A DNA stretch of 60,000 bases from Takakia lepidozioides. Lineage: Eukaryota > Streptophyta > Takakiopsida > Takakiales > Takakiaceae. The notes beneath the pieces are model-generated. The model was not told the origin of the DNA and made no database searches. It saw only the letters and a program-made list of their open reading frames with translations. Made by a program: the position numbers and the translations under genes. The stretch spans positions 40,984,001 through 41,044,000 of the forward strand of contig CM060731.1 in assembly GCA_030704615.1 (NCBI GenBank). The letters run 5' to 3'. Shown piece after piece: positions 10,468 to 22,960 of the stretch; position 1 is the first letter of the stretch, and each line of letters begins with the position of its first letter.

Positions 10468-12405
10468 CCTCCTCTCACTCTCATGTCTTCAGTGACAAAA
10501 AGTTAGATAATGCACTCTTCTTTCCAGGGATAGACACTCTTGGTCATGGTGATTGTGTACTCCTCTGGGCCACAAGCATCTTCATCCGTTTTTCTCCGTT
10601 GTCTTGCCGAGAAAATTGTCGTGAGGGTAGACTTCGAGGTCTTCTCCTCTATTTGACTCGGAGTATCAAGAATGCAGTCAGTGACTTAGGTTGTTGTGAA
10701 GACGGCCGTGAATGCGACCGAGGCAGTTGCCTCCTCTTGAACTGATTCTCTCTGCAATTGAGAAAGGATTGGCACATTACTAGCCTTTGCTGCTAGTTTC
10801 TGAAGATTTGACAGTGGAACACACACCCAATCGCTCCCTGAGCTTTTGGAATTTCGCTTTCCCTAGTGGCTTCGTAAGAATGTTTGCAATGTAATCTGCC
10901 GTAGGAACATGCTCTAGATTAACCTCCCCTATCCCAACTTTCTCACGTATGAAGTGATGTTGTACTTCAATGTGTTTCGTTCGTCCATGAATCACGGGGT
11001 TCTTAGCAATTTAATTTGATGCTGCTCATATTGTCACACCACAATTTTACCAGGATGTCCTTTGTCTGTTGTAGCTCTGAGGTGAGCCGATTCAACTAGA
11101 TAGACTCCTTGGTTCCCTCTGTGAGAGCTTGGTATTCGGCTTCAGTCGATGAACAAGAGACTGTTGGTTGTCTCTTGCTTGCCAATGTGGTTGGGCCATT
11201 GCCGAGACTAAACACGTATCATGTGGTTGATCTTCTAGTGTGTGAGTCGCCGGCCCAGTCTTCATCTGTGTACCCAGATATCACATTCTCTCCCCCTTGT
11301 TCGTAGAAGAATCCATACTCGACTGTACCCTTTAGATACCTGAGGACATGTTTGGCAGCAGCCATGTGAGGCTCGTGAGGGACTGTCATGAATCTGTTGA
11401 TGACTCCCCCCGCAAAAGCTATATCTGGTCTCGTATTCGTAAGATATATCAGGTAGCCTATGATAGTTTGGTGTTCCACCGCATTCAAGTGGTGCTCCCA
11501 TATCTGCTACCAGCTTAAGATTTTCAAACATCGGTGGTGTTCAGGCAGGATTACAATCGGTCATGCTGAATTGTGCCAGAGTTTGTAGGGTGTATGCCCG
11601 TGAGTCATGAATATCCCCTAGTGTCAAAGTTGATAAATTCTATCCGCAGGTAGTGATTGATATGACGACATTGGTCATATCAAATCTTTTGCTCAGCTAT
11701 GATTGAGTCCATTCTATCTTGTTGGTGTTGTCACCGGTGATAGGGAGATCATCTACATAAAGCACGAGGATTACAATTCTTCCATCCTCAATCGAAATAT
11801 AGTACAGATTATAATCTGCACTGCTTCTTTGTAGACCCTGGGATTTAATATAGGCATCAATCTTTTCATACCAGGCTGCACGGGGGGCTTGTTTCAACCC
11901 GTAAAGTGCCTTGTTAAGCGTACACACCTTGCTTTCCTGGCCATAAACAACGAAGCCTTCAGGCTATGTCATGAACACTTCTTCCAAGAGGTCTCCATTG
12001 AGGAAGGTTGTTATGACGTCGAGGCGATACATTGGCCACTTGTTTTGGGATGCAAATGCGATTAGAGCTCTTAAGGTACTTCACTTTATGACTGGCGTAA
12101 AAGCTTCCTGAAAATCCACACTTTGATGCCGCTCGAATCCCCTAGCCACCAATCGAGCTTTATGGACAGGGGCAGCTCCTCCAAGCCCTTCTTTTCGCTT
12201 ATATACCCATTTTCGCACTGATTGGTTTTTTCCCCTTCGAGCGGATCGACAAAATCCTATGTGTTGTGCTTTGAAATGTTGTCCATCTCTTTGTTCATAA
12301 CTGCAATCCAACTTGGATCCCCGACAGCCTGATGAAATTGATCATTTCCTCAAGAGCTAACATTGCATTGACTGATGCATCAGTTCCTTTCCTGATTGGG
12401 GGAAG
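10468..12405 (-). mobile_element. truncated, decayed Ty1/copia retrotransposon (RT and RNase H)
   Basis: Minus-strand frames carry copia pol remnants in the expected order. The RT start is at 12081-12311 (ARLVARGFERHQ, QEAFTPV). The RT core is at 11697-11927 (ALYGLKQAPRAAW, then YVDD at about 11750). The RT end and connection are at 11219-11531 (YLTNTRPDIAFA, RYLKGT). The RNase H end is at 10780-10995 (TKHIEVQHHFIREK, ADYIANILTKPL). Frames are broken by several frameshifts and stops. Gag, protease and integrase are missing, so the element is truncated near 12405 and cannot be autonomous. Confidence 0.9.
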
Positions 12406-15400
12406 AGAGAGAAGACTCCGGCCGAGACCGGCGTAACTAAGAGCCACTTCGCCTCACGGCTGGGTGGGCCCTATGCAGGTGTCTAGGGGACACCGGGTAA
12501 CCACGTTAGGTAGCCTTTCTTCCCTATGTTCCTCGGTTGGTCTGTCGTCCCTAGAGCGTCCTCATAAAAAACGATGTCCCTCGATATCACAATTTTTCTA
12601 TTTTTACGATCTTGATACTAGCATGTCATTGTGGTGTCACTGAGCATACAGTAATGATTTTTTTGGTTGTTTGCTATTAATTCAGTGTTGATTCGGTGTT
12701 GATATATGGCTTGCTTGACATTGAATCGACACAAACACAACTACTTGAAATGTAGCAACCTAGGGTTAAAAGAATATCCACACCTGGCGTTGATTTTGTG
12801 TACAGTTAGTATTCATTCATTATTAGTTGTTACAACACATTTCAAATTTCAAGTCAATTGTTAGATTGATTTGTGTTGTGTCAATGTTGAATTCAGGATG
12901 TTTCATAGATGAAGTGTGGGGTCGAAGTTGAGAAATGTTGATTTTATAGCCATCGATTCATTGCTATGTTTGCATTAAATTGTCAAACATTGATTTTTTA
13001 CAGATGTTGATATTTCCAACTGCTATTAAATTTCTAACAACATGGCCCACCCTCTCACATTGAAAGCAACAAAAATTAATGACTTATCCGACCTGTAGAT
13101 GATCTAGAAAACGCAAGGGTCATCAAATTGGAGCATGCAAGAAGGCCATGCATAGTAGATTGTCTAAGTGGCGAGTCAAGATTAGCCACAATTGGGCCCA
13201 CTGGGGAGCCCTCTTTTGTAATTTTTACCATTGGATTTTAGGTAGTATATTCCACAGGGCATTGGGTGAAACATCTATTATAAAGGGTTTAATTTTTGCA
13301 ATGAGCTCACCTTGAAGAATTGCTAAGATATATATGGAGATCATTTTGACCCCCCCATAAGCAGTACATACAAAGGACCCTAACAACAGAAAAGTTGTTT
13401 GGCTTGAAAGTTTTATAGTAATTAACCAGGATACCATACCACATTTCTATGTCGGGGAGGTACGAGCAAGAAAATTCATCCAGTCACTCAACGAGCATGG
13501 TCAAAGCTCAAGTTCAAAATCCAAAAACAAGAAAACCCCATGCTAAACCACTAAAATCTCTCTTGTAGTGTGGTGAATTTTTTGACAATTTGCTGGACAA
13601 ATGTACCTGGTAGGCAAGGTGAATATGGTAAGGTTCAAATTTTTGGATCTATGTACCCCAATCATTCAATGAAGCAAAAGGGCCAAGACATCTCGCACGC
13701 TCTCTGAATTAAGTTGGCTATTTGCATGGGGCCCACATGGCTATTGCAAAGTCATTTAAAGCTTGGCTATTGCATGTGGGCCCACATGGAGTGCATGCAA
13801 GAGCCACTCGAAAGTTTTAGATTGTAGGATGGTGCCCAAGTGCCGCCAACCGCGACTTGGGAAACTGGCTAGCCAAGAGAAAGTGATGTTAGAGAGAGAG
13901 AGAGCGCCTAGGAGGATGAGGGCAAGGGCTGGCGGCACTGCGGCAAAAAAAGTAGAACATAGGCCTTTGTGACACTATGGTTATAATAGTGTGAGGTGAA
14001 AGGACCACTCCAGCAATAGGAGTAGAATGGACGCCTTGGTCAACACTATGGCGATACTATGGCGATACTATGGCGATACTCTGGAAGGGGTGGGGATGGG
14101 AAGGGGAGGAGCCCTGGACTCGACAGCACGGATTGTTAAGGTGGATGGCCTTGCATCCTTCCGTATTTCATTGTACTGGCATATCAACGTGATATTTGTT
14201 TTTATATGCCAAGATCTGATCGTGTGTGCAGGAACAACAAGATATAAAACTATTTTATATGTACCCAATCGATTAAAGAAGCTTATTCCTCACGAGTTAT
14301 ACATTCAGACATATTTTATGTCAGACTATATGCATTGCGACTACTCAAAATTACATCTCCAACAGAATTTGTTGTACTCCATTACGACGTCGTATGCCTC
14401 TACACCGATTTTACAAAGGATTTGAGGTCAATGTGTAAGAAGGACCAAATGGATCTAATATGGTAGGTGTGTAGCCTCAAACTACTTACTTTTCTGGGGG
14501 CTGAAATTTGCCCAATGGCGGACCCTCAAGGATTAAACGTCATTATAATGAAATATATCTAACTTTGTTCTTTATGAATATTGCGGTTACATTGATTTAA
14601 CTCTTTTGGAGTAGTACGCACTTTTCAGATTAAGTAACCTACGTGGAGAAATATACCTTCCAAACGATTCATCCTGCCTATACACAGCTCTATGCCTTTG
14701 TGGGTTATTGATTGCAATTATCTCCATATCCACCATATCTCTTTGTTCATCAACATCTAAACTTCTACTACGTCGCATTGAAACTAGATAGTTCTCGTTT
14801 ATTACACAACAAGCATTAGTGTCTTTTACAACTTGGGAAACGACTCATTTTGAGTCGAAAAAGACAAAAATAACGGGATCGACTGAAGTAGTAAACGACT
14901 AGTTATATAGACATGGAAGTTGAATTGGACATCCAATGATTGGAGTGGTAAAAGACGCAGACTCATCAACGACTGCTCAGCGATTATTGCGATTATTGCT
15001 GAGTCACCACGTGGCGTAACCAGGCAAGCTGCTCGTGTGTCTGACCTTTTGGGCTGACTTTAACTTTTCCCTCCGCATGAGTGGAATGACTTACCAGACC
15101 GCGGTGACACGTGGACGCCGACGTAGTGGCGTCGCGATGAACAGCACTGCTGCCACGTGGTAGTCGACCACATAACTTGCAGTTGTACATGCCCAGTGGC
15201 AACTGCAACTGCGGAAGGCGACCAGCGCAACCATTGTTTTACTTCATGCTTTGAAGTTTTGGTGTTTGTAGTGAGCCGACTAGTACATATGCATGTAATG
15301 CCATACAAGAGAACTAATCATGTCATTAGAAATGCGAAAACAATGAAAGACATGCCATGAAACAAAAATGAAATGAAATGAAACAAAATGGTACTTTATT

Positions 15401-15438
15401 ACATCTCGTAGGTTTCTTGTAGCTATTGATACACATGG
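12406..15438. other. unassigned intergenic DNA
   Basis: No gene or transposon domain was recognised over 3 kb. Minor items are an 11-bp unit (actatggcgat) repeated three times at 14045-14077, a short GA run near 13892, a near-duplicate of a cccacatgg-containing word around 13730-13790, and an AAATG-type simple repeat at 15365-15390. Confidence 0.5.
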
Positions 15439-16069
15439 TGTCAAGGACGAGAACATGATTAAACACAAACAACAGATCAGACTAGAGATACAAGACTAGA
15501 CAAGAAGTCAAGGTCGACATAGCCGAATGCATGATGAGTAAACAAGAATCAAGATGATCTTTATAACAATGGGCAAAAGTACAAGATATTGAGACTCGAC
15601 TTGAGTACTGGAATGCTGAAAACTGGACTAGAGTGCCAGATACTGGAAACCGGGCTAGAGTACTGGAAGCTGAACTAGAGTACTGGGACTAGAAACAACA
15701 GTAGCTCAAACTTGTGTTGGCGAAATTGAAAAGTGTCCAGTCTCGCCTCCTATATATACTGGAGACCAGAAAGTTTCGTAAGAAGTTTCCCCAATAGAGG
15801 TTTCTTGATGGAGAAGTTTCCCTAAACAAATGTTTCTTGATGAAGAAGTTTCCTTAAACAAAGGAGGTATCTTGATATAGAAGTTTCCTCCAAATGAAGC
15901 TTCCTCAGCAGTTTCCCAAGTTACTCTCGATAATTTGGTAAACTCCCGGTAACTTGATAACTAATGGTAACTTATGATAAATCATGATAGATCATGGTAA
16001 ATTATGATAACTTGGTAACTTATGGTATTTACTCCTGGTAAGCTCTTCTGGGCTATATCTGTGACATCA
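15439..16069 (-). mobile_element. LTR copy A of the first chromovirus (631 bp)
   Basis: It starts tgtcaagga and ends gtgacatca on the plus strand, so it has TG...CA ends. It is homologous over its length to LTR copy B at 16215-16795. A purine-rich tract on the minus strand (complement of about 16070-16080) abuts its inner end. Confidence 0.8.
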
Positions 16070-16214
16070 CCCCTCCTCTAGCACCGAGTTCCTCGAGGAG
16101 CGGTAAAATCTTGGACTTGCTTAGAGTTGGAGAAAATCCAAAATCTGACGAATGAAACTTGTCAAGTATTCGGCTCTTCGTTCTTGATTCAAATGATTTA
16201 TAGGTCCCTGCAAT
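16070..16214 (-). mobile_element. internal fragment between two same-orientation LTRs
   Basis: These 145 bp match 16796-16942 (polypurine tract plus adjacent internal sequence) and end at a shared word ggtccctgcaa. After that word one copy runs into LTR B and the other into element interior. It is therefore a second, truncated 3' end of the same element family. Confidence 0.75.
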
Positions 16215-16795
16215 TGTTAAGGACGAGAGTATAACTGAACACAAACAAGATATCAGACTAGAGGTACAAGACTAGACAAGAAGTCAAGGTCGGCGTGGCC
16301 GAATGCATGATGGGTATACACAAATCAAGATGATTTTTATAACAATGGACAAGAGTACAAGATACTGGAACTTGACTTGGATACTGGAACGCTAGAAACT
16401 GGACTAGAGTACTAGATACTGGAAACTGGACTAAAGTACTGGAAGCTGGACTGGAGTACTGGGACTGAAAACAAGAGTTGTTTGAACTTGTGTTGGCGAG
16501 ACTGAAGAGTGTCCAGTCTCGCCTCCTATATATACTGGCTACTAAGAAGCTTCCCTAAGAAGCTCCTCCTATGGAGGTTTCTTAATGGAGAAGCTTCCTT
16601 AAAACAAATGAGGTATCTTGATGGAGAAGTTTCCTCCAAATGAAGCTTCCTGAGCAGTTTCCTAAGTTACTCTTGGTAATTTGGTAAACTCCCGGTAACT
16701 TGGTAAGTAATTATAAATCATGGTAGATCATGGTAACTTGGTAACTTCTGGTATTTACTCCTGGTAAGTTCATCTGGGCTATGTCCGTGACATCA
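16215..16795 (-). mobile_element. LTR copy B of the first chromovirus (581 bp)
   Basis: It starts tgttaagga and ends gtgacatca. It abuts a polypurine tract (complement of about 16796-16808) that follows the interior of the element. This makes it the 3' LTR of the pol region at 17390-24445. Confidence 0.85.
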
Positions 16796-17389
16796 CCCCC
16801 CTCCTCTAGCGCCGAGTTCTTCGAGGAGCGGTAAAATCTTGGACTTGCTTAGAGTTGGAAAAAATTCAAAATCCAGCGAATGGTACTTGTCAAGTATTCG
16901 GCTCTTCGTTCTTCACTCAAATGATTTATAGGTCCCTGCAACCATCGATAGTGTCCAACACCTTGAACTTGGGACCACGCAGTGATTTGAGCATTCTGAT
17001 TTTCGAAGCTGCCTTCAAACATGATTTCGTTGTCATCTGGGTCCAAAACCTCAACCTCCAACAGAACTATCAGACTTCAAGTAGGCTCCACTTGTCATCG
17101 TATGGGTCCAGACGAGGAAGTACGCGTCACATTGGTGGCCCATCGTCTCGAGAGCGTCGGCGTGATGTTGAGGGTCGTGAAAATCGGAACGGCTGATCTT
17201 GTAGCTGGGTAAGCGACAACTCTAATGTATCTAATTCTTGTGACTCCATGCTACCAATACAAGATGCAAGAGTACTGGAAGTGTAGTTATATATACTGAT
17301 GTGTGATGCTCTTCCCTCCTTAGCGTATATCAGGTACATTGAATGTGGAGTCTTCACCTTGAAGCTAAATTGGCCATTGTGACGTCTTA
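16796..17389 (-). mobile_element. 3' untranslated interior of the first chromovirus
   Basis: Sequence between the pol stop and the polypurine tract. It has no conserved domain. Short open frames on both strands are probably chance. Confidence 0.6.
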
Positions 17390-19353
17390 TTGACGTGTAG
17401 CTCGGGGCTTAGCTGGATATCGTTGATGAAACTCTTGGACTTTGTCAGATACATTGGCGAGGTTGGATGAAGGTTCTCACGTTCGTTCACTTATGTCGTA
17501 GCCTTTCCAATGTACGAAATACTCAAGACGTTTATACTTGATGCGAGAGTCTAGGACTTCGTCGACTTCATACTCAATTTCTTGATTAACTTCGATTGGT
17601 GGAGGTGGTACGGAGACTCTCCCTGGAATATTCGATGGATGATACAACTCCAATAATGAAACATGAAAGACTGGATGGATGCGCATACTTCGTAGGAGTT
17701 CAAGCCGAAAACTGACCGGATTTATTTGTCGAATAATTTTGAATGGTCTCAGGCGTTGATAATCCAACTTCTTTGATAGTCGCGACGTTTGTATGTCCCG
17801 TCGAAGAAGCCACACACAATATCCGACCTTGAACTGGGGTTGGAGTTGGCGACGCTGATCTGCATACTCCTTGTATTGTTTTTGAGCTTCTGCGAGGTGG
17901 AATGTAAGCTCCTTGTGAATCGTAGCAAGTTGAGTAGCAAGGTTTTCTGTAGCAGGGCTTCCAACACTCTTCATGTAGAAAGGGTTTGCTCGAGGATGAT
18001 GACCATAATTGGAGAAAAATGGAGTTTGCTTGGTCGAAGAGTGTATAGTGTTGTTGTAGGCAAACTCAGCCAATGACAGAAGGTCCGTCCAATTATATTG
18101 GTGATAATTTATCATACAACGAAGATACTGCTCCAAAATCTGGTTTACACGTTCGGTTTGACCATCAGTCTGTGGATGATTAGCTGTAGAGAGGTTGATC
18201 TTAGTATCCAATATGTGAAATAATCCTCTCCAGAAATTTGATATGAACTGTGGTCCTTGATCAGATACGATGTCCTTCGGGAATCCATGAATGTGGTAGA
18301 TATTATTGAGGAAGAGTTTTGCAGTTTCATCGCCGGTAACCGTCTTATTACATGGAATGAAATGTGCTATCTTCGTCGATCTCCGACCTTGAACTGGGGT
18401 TGGAGTTGACGATGTTGATCTGCATATTCCTTGTATTGTTTTTGAGCTTCTGCAAGGTGGAATGTAAGCTCATTGTGAATCGTAGCAAGATGAGTAGCAA
18501 AGTTTTCTGTAGCAGGGCTTCCAACACTCTTCATGTGGAAAGGGTTTGCTCGAGGATGATGACCATAATTGGAGAAAAATGAAGTTTATTTTGTCGAAGA
18601 ATGTATAGTGTTGTTGTAGGCAAACTCAGCCAATGACAGAAGGTCCATCCAATTATCTTGGTGATAATTTATCGTACAACGAAGATACTGCTCCAAAATC
18701 TGGTTTACGCATTCGGTTTGACCATCAGTCTGTGGATGATTAGCTGTAGAGAGATTGATCTTAGTATCCAATATGTGAAATAATCCCCTCCAGAAATTTG
18801 ATATGAACTGTGGTCCTCGATCAGATACGATGTCCTTCGGGAGTCCATGAATACAGTAGATATTGTTGAGGAAGAGTCTTGGAGTTTTCTCACCGGTAAC
18901 CATCTTATTACATGGAATGAAATGTGTCATCTTCGTAAAACGATCCACAATAACAATTATTGAATCGGTGGTCTTGGAAATTGGAAGGTCCGTAATAAAG
19001 TCCATAGACACAGATGACCATGGACCCTTGGGAATGGGTAATGGTAGAAGAAGACCGTAAGGTCGATGTCGTGGTCCCTTCGCTCTAGCACACATGTCGC
19101 AAGATTTTATAAATTCTTTCACGAGTTTCCACATGTGCGGCCACCAATAGTCCCTGGATATCAATTCCATTGTTTTGTTGAAGCCAAAATGTCTGCAGCC
19201 GGAAGATCATGACCTGTTTGAAGAATTCGAAGTCGTATAAGTCCTGGAGGTACATAGAGAAGTCTTTTGAAATAAAATAAGTCATCTTTGAATTCGAAGT
19301 CGGTTGTAACATGTGGGTTGTTTCGAGGTCGATTTAGTTGACTTCGTAGTGTC
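17390..19353 (-). pseudogene. first chromovirus: integrase and chromodomain, broken
   Basis: On the minus strand, integrase starts within about 19300-19170: HFGFNKTMELISRDYWW, then the CDMC zinc-binding pair. The core Asp residues are in SMDFITD and VSDRGPQF, and the Glu is in TDGQTE. A chromodomain follows near 17480-17560 (EYEVDEVLDSR, YFVHWKGYD). Its conserved Trp codon after SERT is a TGA stop, and the frame then reads on to a second stop near 17390. Part of the integrase is duplicated in tandem (unit 560 bp). The left-hand remainder of pol lies beyond the CACTA insertion, at 23892-24445. Confidence 0.9.
17823..18942 (-). repeat. 560-bp tandem duplication inside integrase
   Basis: Copies span 17823-18382 and 18383-18942. 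The word ccgaccttgaactgggg occurs at 17823 and 18383, and ttacatggaatg at 18348 and 18908, both 560 bp apart. The copies differ at scattered positions. The duplication repeats part of the catalytic core and disrupts the enzyme. Confidence 0.9.
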
Positions 19354-19859
19354 CACTACAACAGAACCCGGTATATCTGACTGCGAGGCCGCGGTAGTCA
19401 TGGTTTTCCTGACTTTGACCATGACTTCCCTATATTTTTGGACCAAATGGGGCTTCACGTAGTCGTTGAAATGACTGCGTGACTACGTAGTCCTCTGGGT
19501 GACTTCGTTGGTAGACTTCATCATGACTGCATGGCTCCGCACTAGACGGAAGGTTGGTCAACGATGGTTGACTAGCACGAGCTCACCACCAAACAGTCGT
19601 TGGAATGGCTCCTAGTGTGAAGCCTGGTAGCCAAAAGGTTTAAAAAAAATTTTAAAGTTGCTTATAGGGTTGCCCATTAGAGGGCCGGGACTTAGTTTTT
19701 TTTTTTTTTTTCTCCTGCGCAGTTTCTTAGTATCGAGTTGTTGTGTCATGGAACGCGAGGATCGCATGATAGGGTGTGGGATGGAGGCTTTGTATTGAGC
19801 TACTGATGTGGGGCGAAACGCAACCTGCACCGCAACCGCAATGGGCTCTTGGCTCCTGT

Positions 19860-21010
19860 TATCTTGGGAGAGTCAGCTTGGCTTGGTAGTCCGTGTTTCA
19901 ATTTTACCTTTGTGGAAAAGGGTAAAAGGTCCATGGTGACACTGTCAAATTTAGGGTATCCAGAAACAGATGTGGTAGTATTGAGGATACAAAGGGAGTG
20001 TTTGAGAATATGGCTGAACAAACCTAGAGTGTGATGATCGCGGGATATGCCCAGCATGGATGTGGGATGGAGGCATTGGAGACCTATGAGCAAATGATAT
20101 GGGAAGGGTAAAGGCAAACCAGGTCACGTTCGTTTGTACATGCAATGGGTGTGCGAGCCCGGCAGCCCTGGAAAAGGGCAAAGAGGTCCATGCTGACATC
20201 ATCAGAGCTGGAATTGTACGAGATGTCATTCCAAACGATACCCTGGTAGACATATATGCCAAATGTGGCAGCATCGAAGCTGCAAAGAGAAGGCAAATAC
20301 TACTTCCATTGAGCGTTTTCAACTGTCTTCCTAGTGCAGATGCTTGGGTGCAACACAGTACCACACAATCCTTATTTTATGAACGAGCGTTGATCACGTG
20401 GATTTAATGATGGCAGGATCTTCTTCGACCTGTTGCAGCTTGGTTTGCGAAGCTGAAATTGTACCAAATGTCATTCTGAACACTGCCCTGGCAGCTCTGG
20501 AAAAGGGGAAAGAGGTCCATGGTGACATCTTCAGAGCTGGAATTGTACCAAATGTCATTCTGAACCATACCATGGTGGACATGTACGCAAAGTGGGTGCA
20601 TCGAGCCCTGGACAAGGGCAAAGAGGTGCATGGCGATATCATGAAAGCTGAAATTGTACCAAATGTCATTCTGAACACTACCCTGGCAGCCCTGGAAAAG
20701 GGGAAAGAGGTCCATGGCGATATCTTCAGAGCTGGAATTGTACCAAATGTCATTCTGAACAATACCCTAGTGGACATGTATGCAAAATGTGGTGCATCGA
20801 GGATGCAAAGGGAGTGTTCAACACTATGGCTGAACGAGATGTGGTGTCGTGGAGTGCGTACTTGCAGGGTATGCACAGCAAGGACGTGGGATGGAGGCTT
20901 TGGAGACCTATGAGCAAATGATGGGGGTAGGGGTGAAGCCCGGGAAAAAGCAAAGAGGTGCATGGGGATATCATCAAAGCTGGAATTGTACCAGAGTCAT
21001 TCTGAACACA
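19860..21010 (+). pseudogene. captured PPR-protein gene fragment inside the CACTA element
   Basis: Plus-strand sequence reads, with frameshifts and stops, as plant PPR repeats: MIAGYAQHG, then EALETYEQM, LEKGKEVHADIIRAGIV, and TLVDIYAKCGSIEAAKR. A second cluster at 20450-20820 repeats KGKEVHGDIFRAGIVPNV three to four times with units 84-111 bp apart, ending with TLVDMYAKCGASR. PPR proteins bind organellar RNA, but this copy is not translatable as one protein. It is enclosed by the CACTA termini and so was probably acquired by the transposon. Confidence 0.8.
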
Positions 21011-21249
21011 ACCGGTAACCAATCCATTCATTGGCTGCATTGTTGTGTCAAAAGTCCATGCGTAGACTAGAATCCACATGTTCAATGGTGGGCAGGGAAA
21101 ACCGTTCTTGCTGCCCAAAGCATGTGATAGTCACAAGCCTAGCAATTGTCTCTGAAAAATGATGGATGACTGGTGCCTTGGTTACAGCATCCACCCTTGT
21201 CAACTCTTGCGATGTTGCAATGAATATACCTGCAACAGGCATTGATTAG

Positions 21250-22960
21250 AAGTTAGCTTTACTTCCATGTCAGCTGCTAGCAGCAAGGCAAGGATGTATG
21301 CATGATTTGTGTAGAGTCATGGACAGCTGAAGAGCAGGGATAGAGTGGGGGTCCAGATTCACCTAAGAAGGTCAGGTTTCAAGCTCCAAATTATCTATCA
21401 TTCCCTGTGGAAGGACAAGTACAAGAAACAGATGGTCAAGTGGAAGCCGCATCAGCAGCGGCGCAATTGATAAAATCAGGCATTGTTAATGAAGGCACCT
21501 TCTTCAACACATTTCACCTGTTTTTCCCTCTTATCAGAATTGGCACTCTATTTTCATGTTCAATAGCTACAATCAACTGGAAGCTGCAGCAGCGGCGGCG
21601 GAATTGATAAAATCAGGCACTACTAATGAAGGCACCTTCTTCAACACATTTCACCCTGTTTTCCCCTCTTATCAATAACGGCTCTAAATTTTCATGTTGA
21701 ATTCTGCAAGTTAGCTGGTTGAGATAACCTTTGTAGTTTGGAGTGACTTTTGACATGATACTGCCAATGTGACAACATGAAAGAATCCAGAAACATGTAA
21801 CGAAGACCACAAGAAGCTGTGGAGTGAATACTTTTCTGACCCCAGTCAACGGTGGGACAATCAAGGCAAAAAGGTGAATGCCTATTGGATTACAGAGAGT
21901 AGAAGATACAATTGAGCATAGGAACTGGTGTGATAAGTTGAGTTGGGTGTTTCCCAGAACAATTCAAGGCTTTCATTGTCATCTGCTAGCAGCAAGGCAA
22001 GGATGAATGCATGATTTGTGCAGATCAGGCATGGATAGATGAAGGAGCAGAGATAGAGTGTGGGTCCAGAATCATCCAAGAGGGCCAGCAAGAGGGCAGC
22101 TCTTTGTGTGCTTGATTCTCACTCCCATTTGGTGTTTGTCGTGGTCTCCTTGGCAGGATTTCCCACCACATCCCCTTTCTTCCAAGCAGCCAGTTGTCAA
22201 CCTTGCTCTCCCATTCTTCACCCTCTTCGTCAGTGAAGTACTCCCTTTCTCCTTTTTCATGTTCCAGCCATTTAGGTGGGATCTCCCTTAATACTGCCTT
22301 CATTTGTTGCATTGCCATGCATTTACTCTCTGTGGTTTTAATTTGCTCATACCCAACAGTTGGAAGAATTCCATGTGTTGGACTGATTCCACTCTAAGTT
22401 GCAATTTCCATTCTTTTCAATGCTTCTCACAGGCTGGCTTTTGCCGGAACAGGTTTGTCCTCTTCACTTAAGTTTTCCTCTCTTCATCATATCTTCTCCA
22501 AATCTGGTCACAGGCGTCCTCATTTCCTTCTGTCTTTGGCGCATCATGCTCATCCTCCTTGACTGTCCCTTGTGGTTCAGCTCTTGTTTGTGTGTCTCCA
22601 TCAAAGGGACATCCTTCGTGTGGTGGAATGCTGCTCACAAGAAGTGCTTGTTGTGGGCTTCTTTGCAGGATTTTTCAGCTCTGTTCTTCCCTCTTCACCT
22701 TTCCTCCTTTCAGGTGCTCCTCCTCTCAATTCTAGTGCCTTTGTTTGCTGCATTGCAGTGTGAAGTGTGGCTCAAGGATGTACCCCCTCCCACTTTCATG
22801 TTGAATTATTCAAGTAAGCTAATTGGGTGGATGCAACTCATATATATGTTGAGTGCAGGAACCTCGTGGATGTAGTAGGAAGCAACAGCAACAATTGCAC
22901 ACTTGATAAAATCGGGTACCCTCATCTTCAATACATTTCAGCCTATTCTGTCATCTTTTC
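21250..22960. repeat. diverged internal repeats in the CACTA element, period about 712 bp
   Basis: The word gctagcagcaaggcaaggatg occurs near 21276 and 21988 with similar following sequence. A smaller block (gcaccttcttcaacacattt) is repeated near 21495 and 21632, and a diverged third version lies near 22890-22950. Frames here do not resemble a transposase. A minus-strand open frame at 22025-22318 starts with an acidic protein-like stretch (YFTDEEGEEWESKVDN) and could be another captured exon. Confidence 0.6.

Noticed and set aside
14045-14077. Three 11-bp repeats resembling a short CRISPR or satellite
   Set aside because: Too few and too short, with no spacers. Simple slippage in plant DNA.
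21613-22875. Open frames in the right half of the CACTA element as a transposase
   Set aside because: None shows the DDE motifs or other features of an En/Spm transposase. Composition is hydrophobic or low in information.
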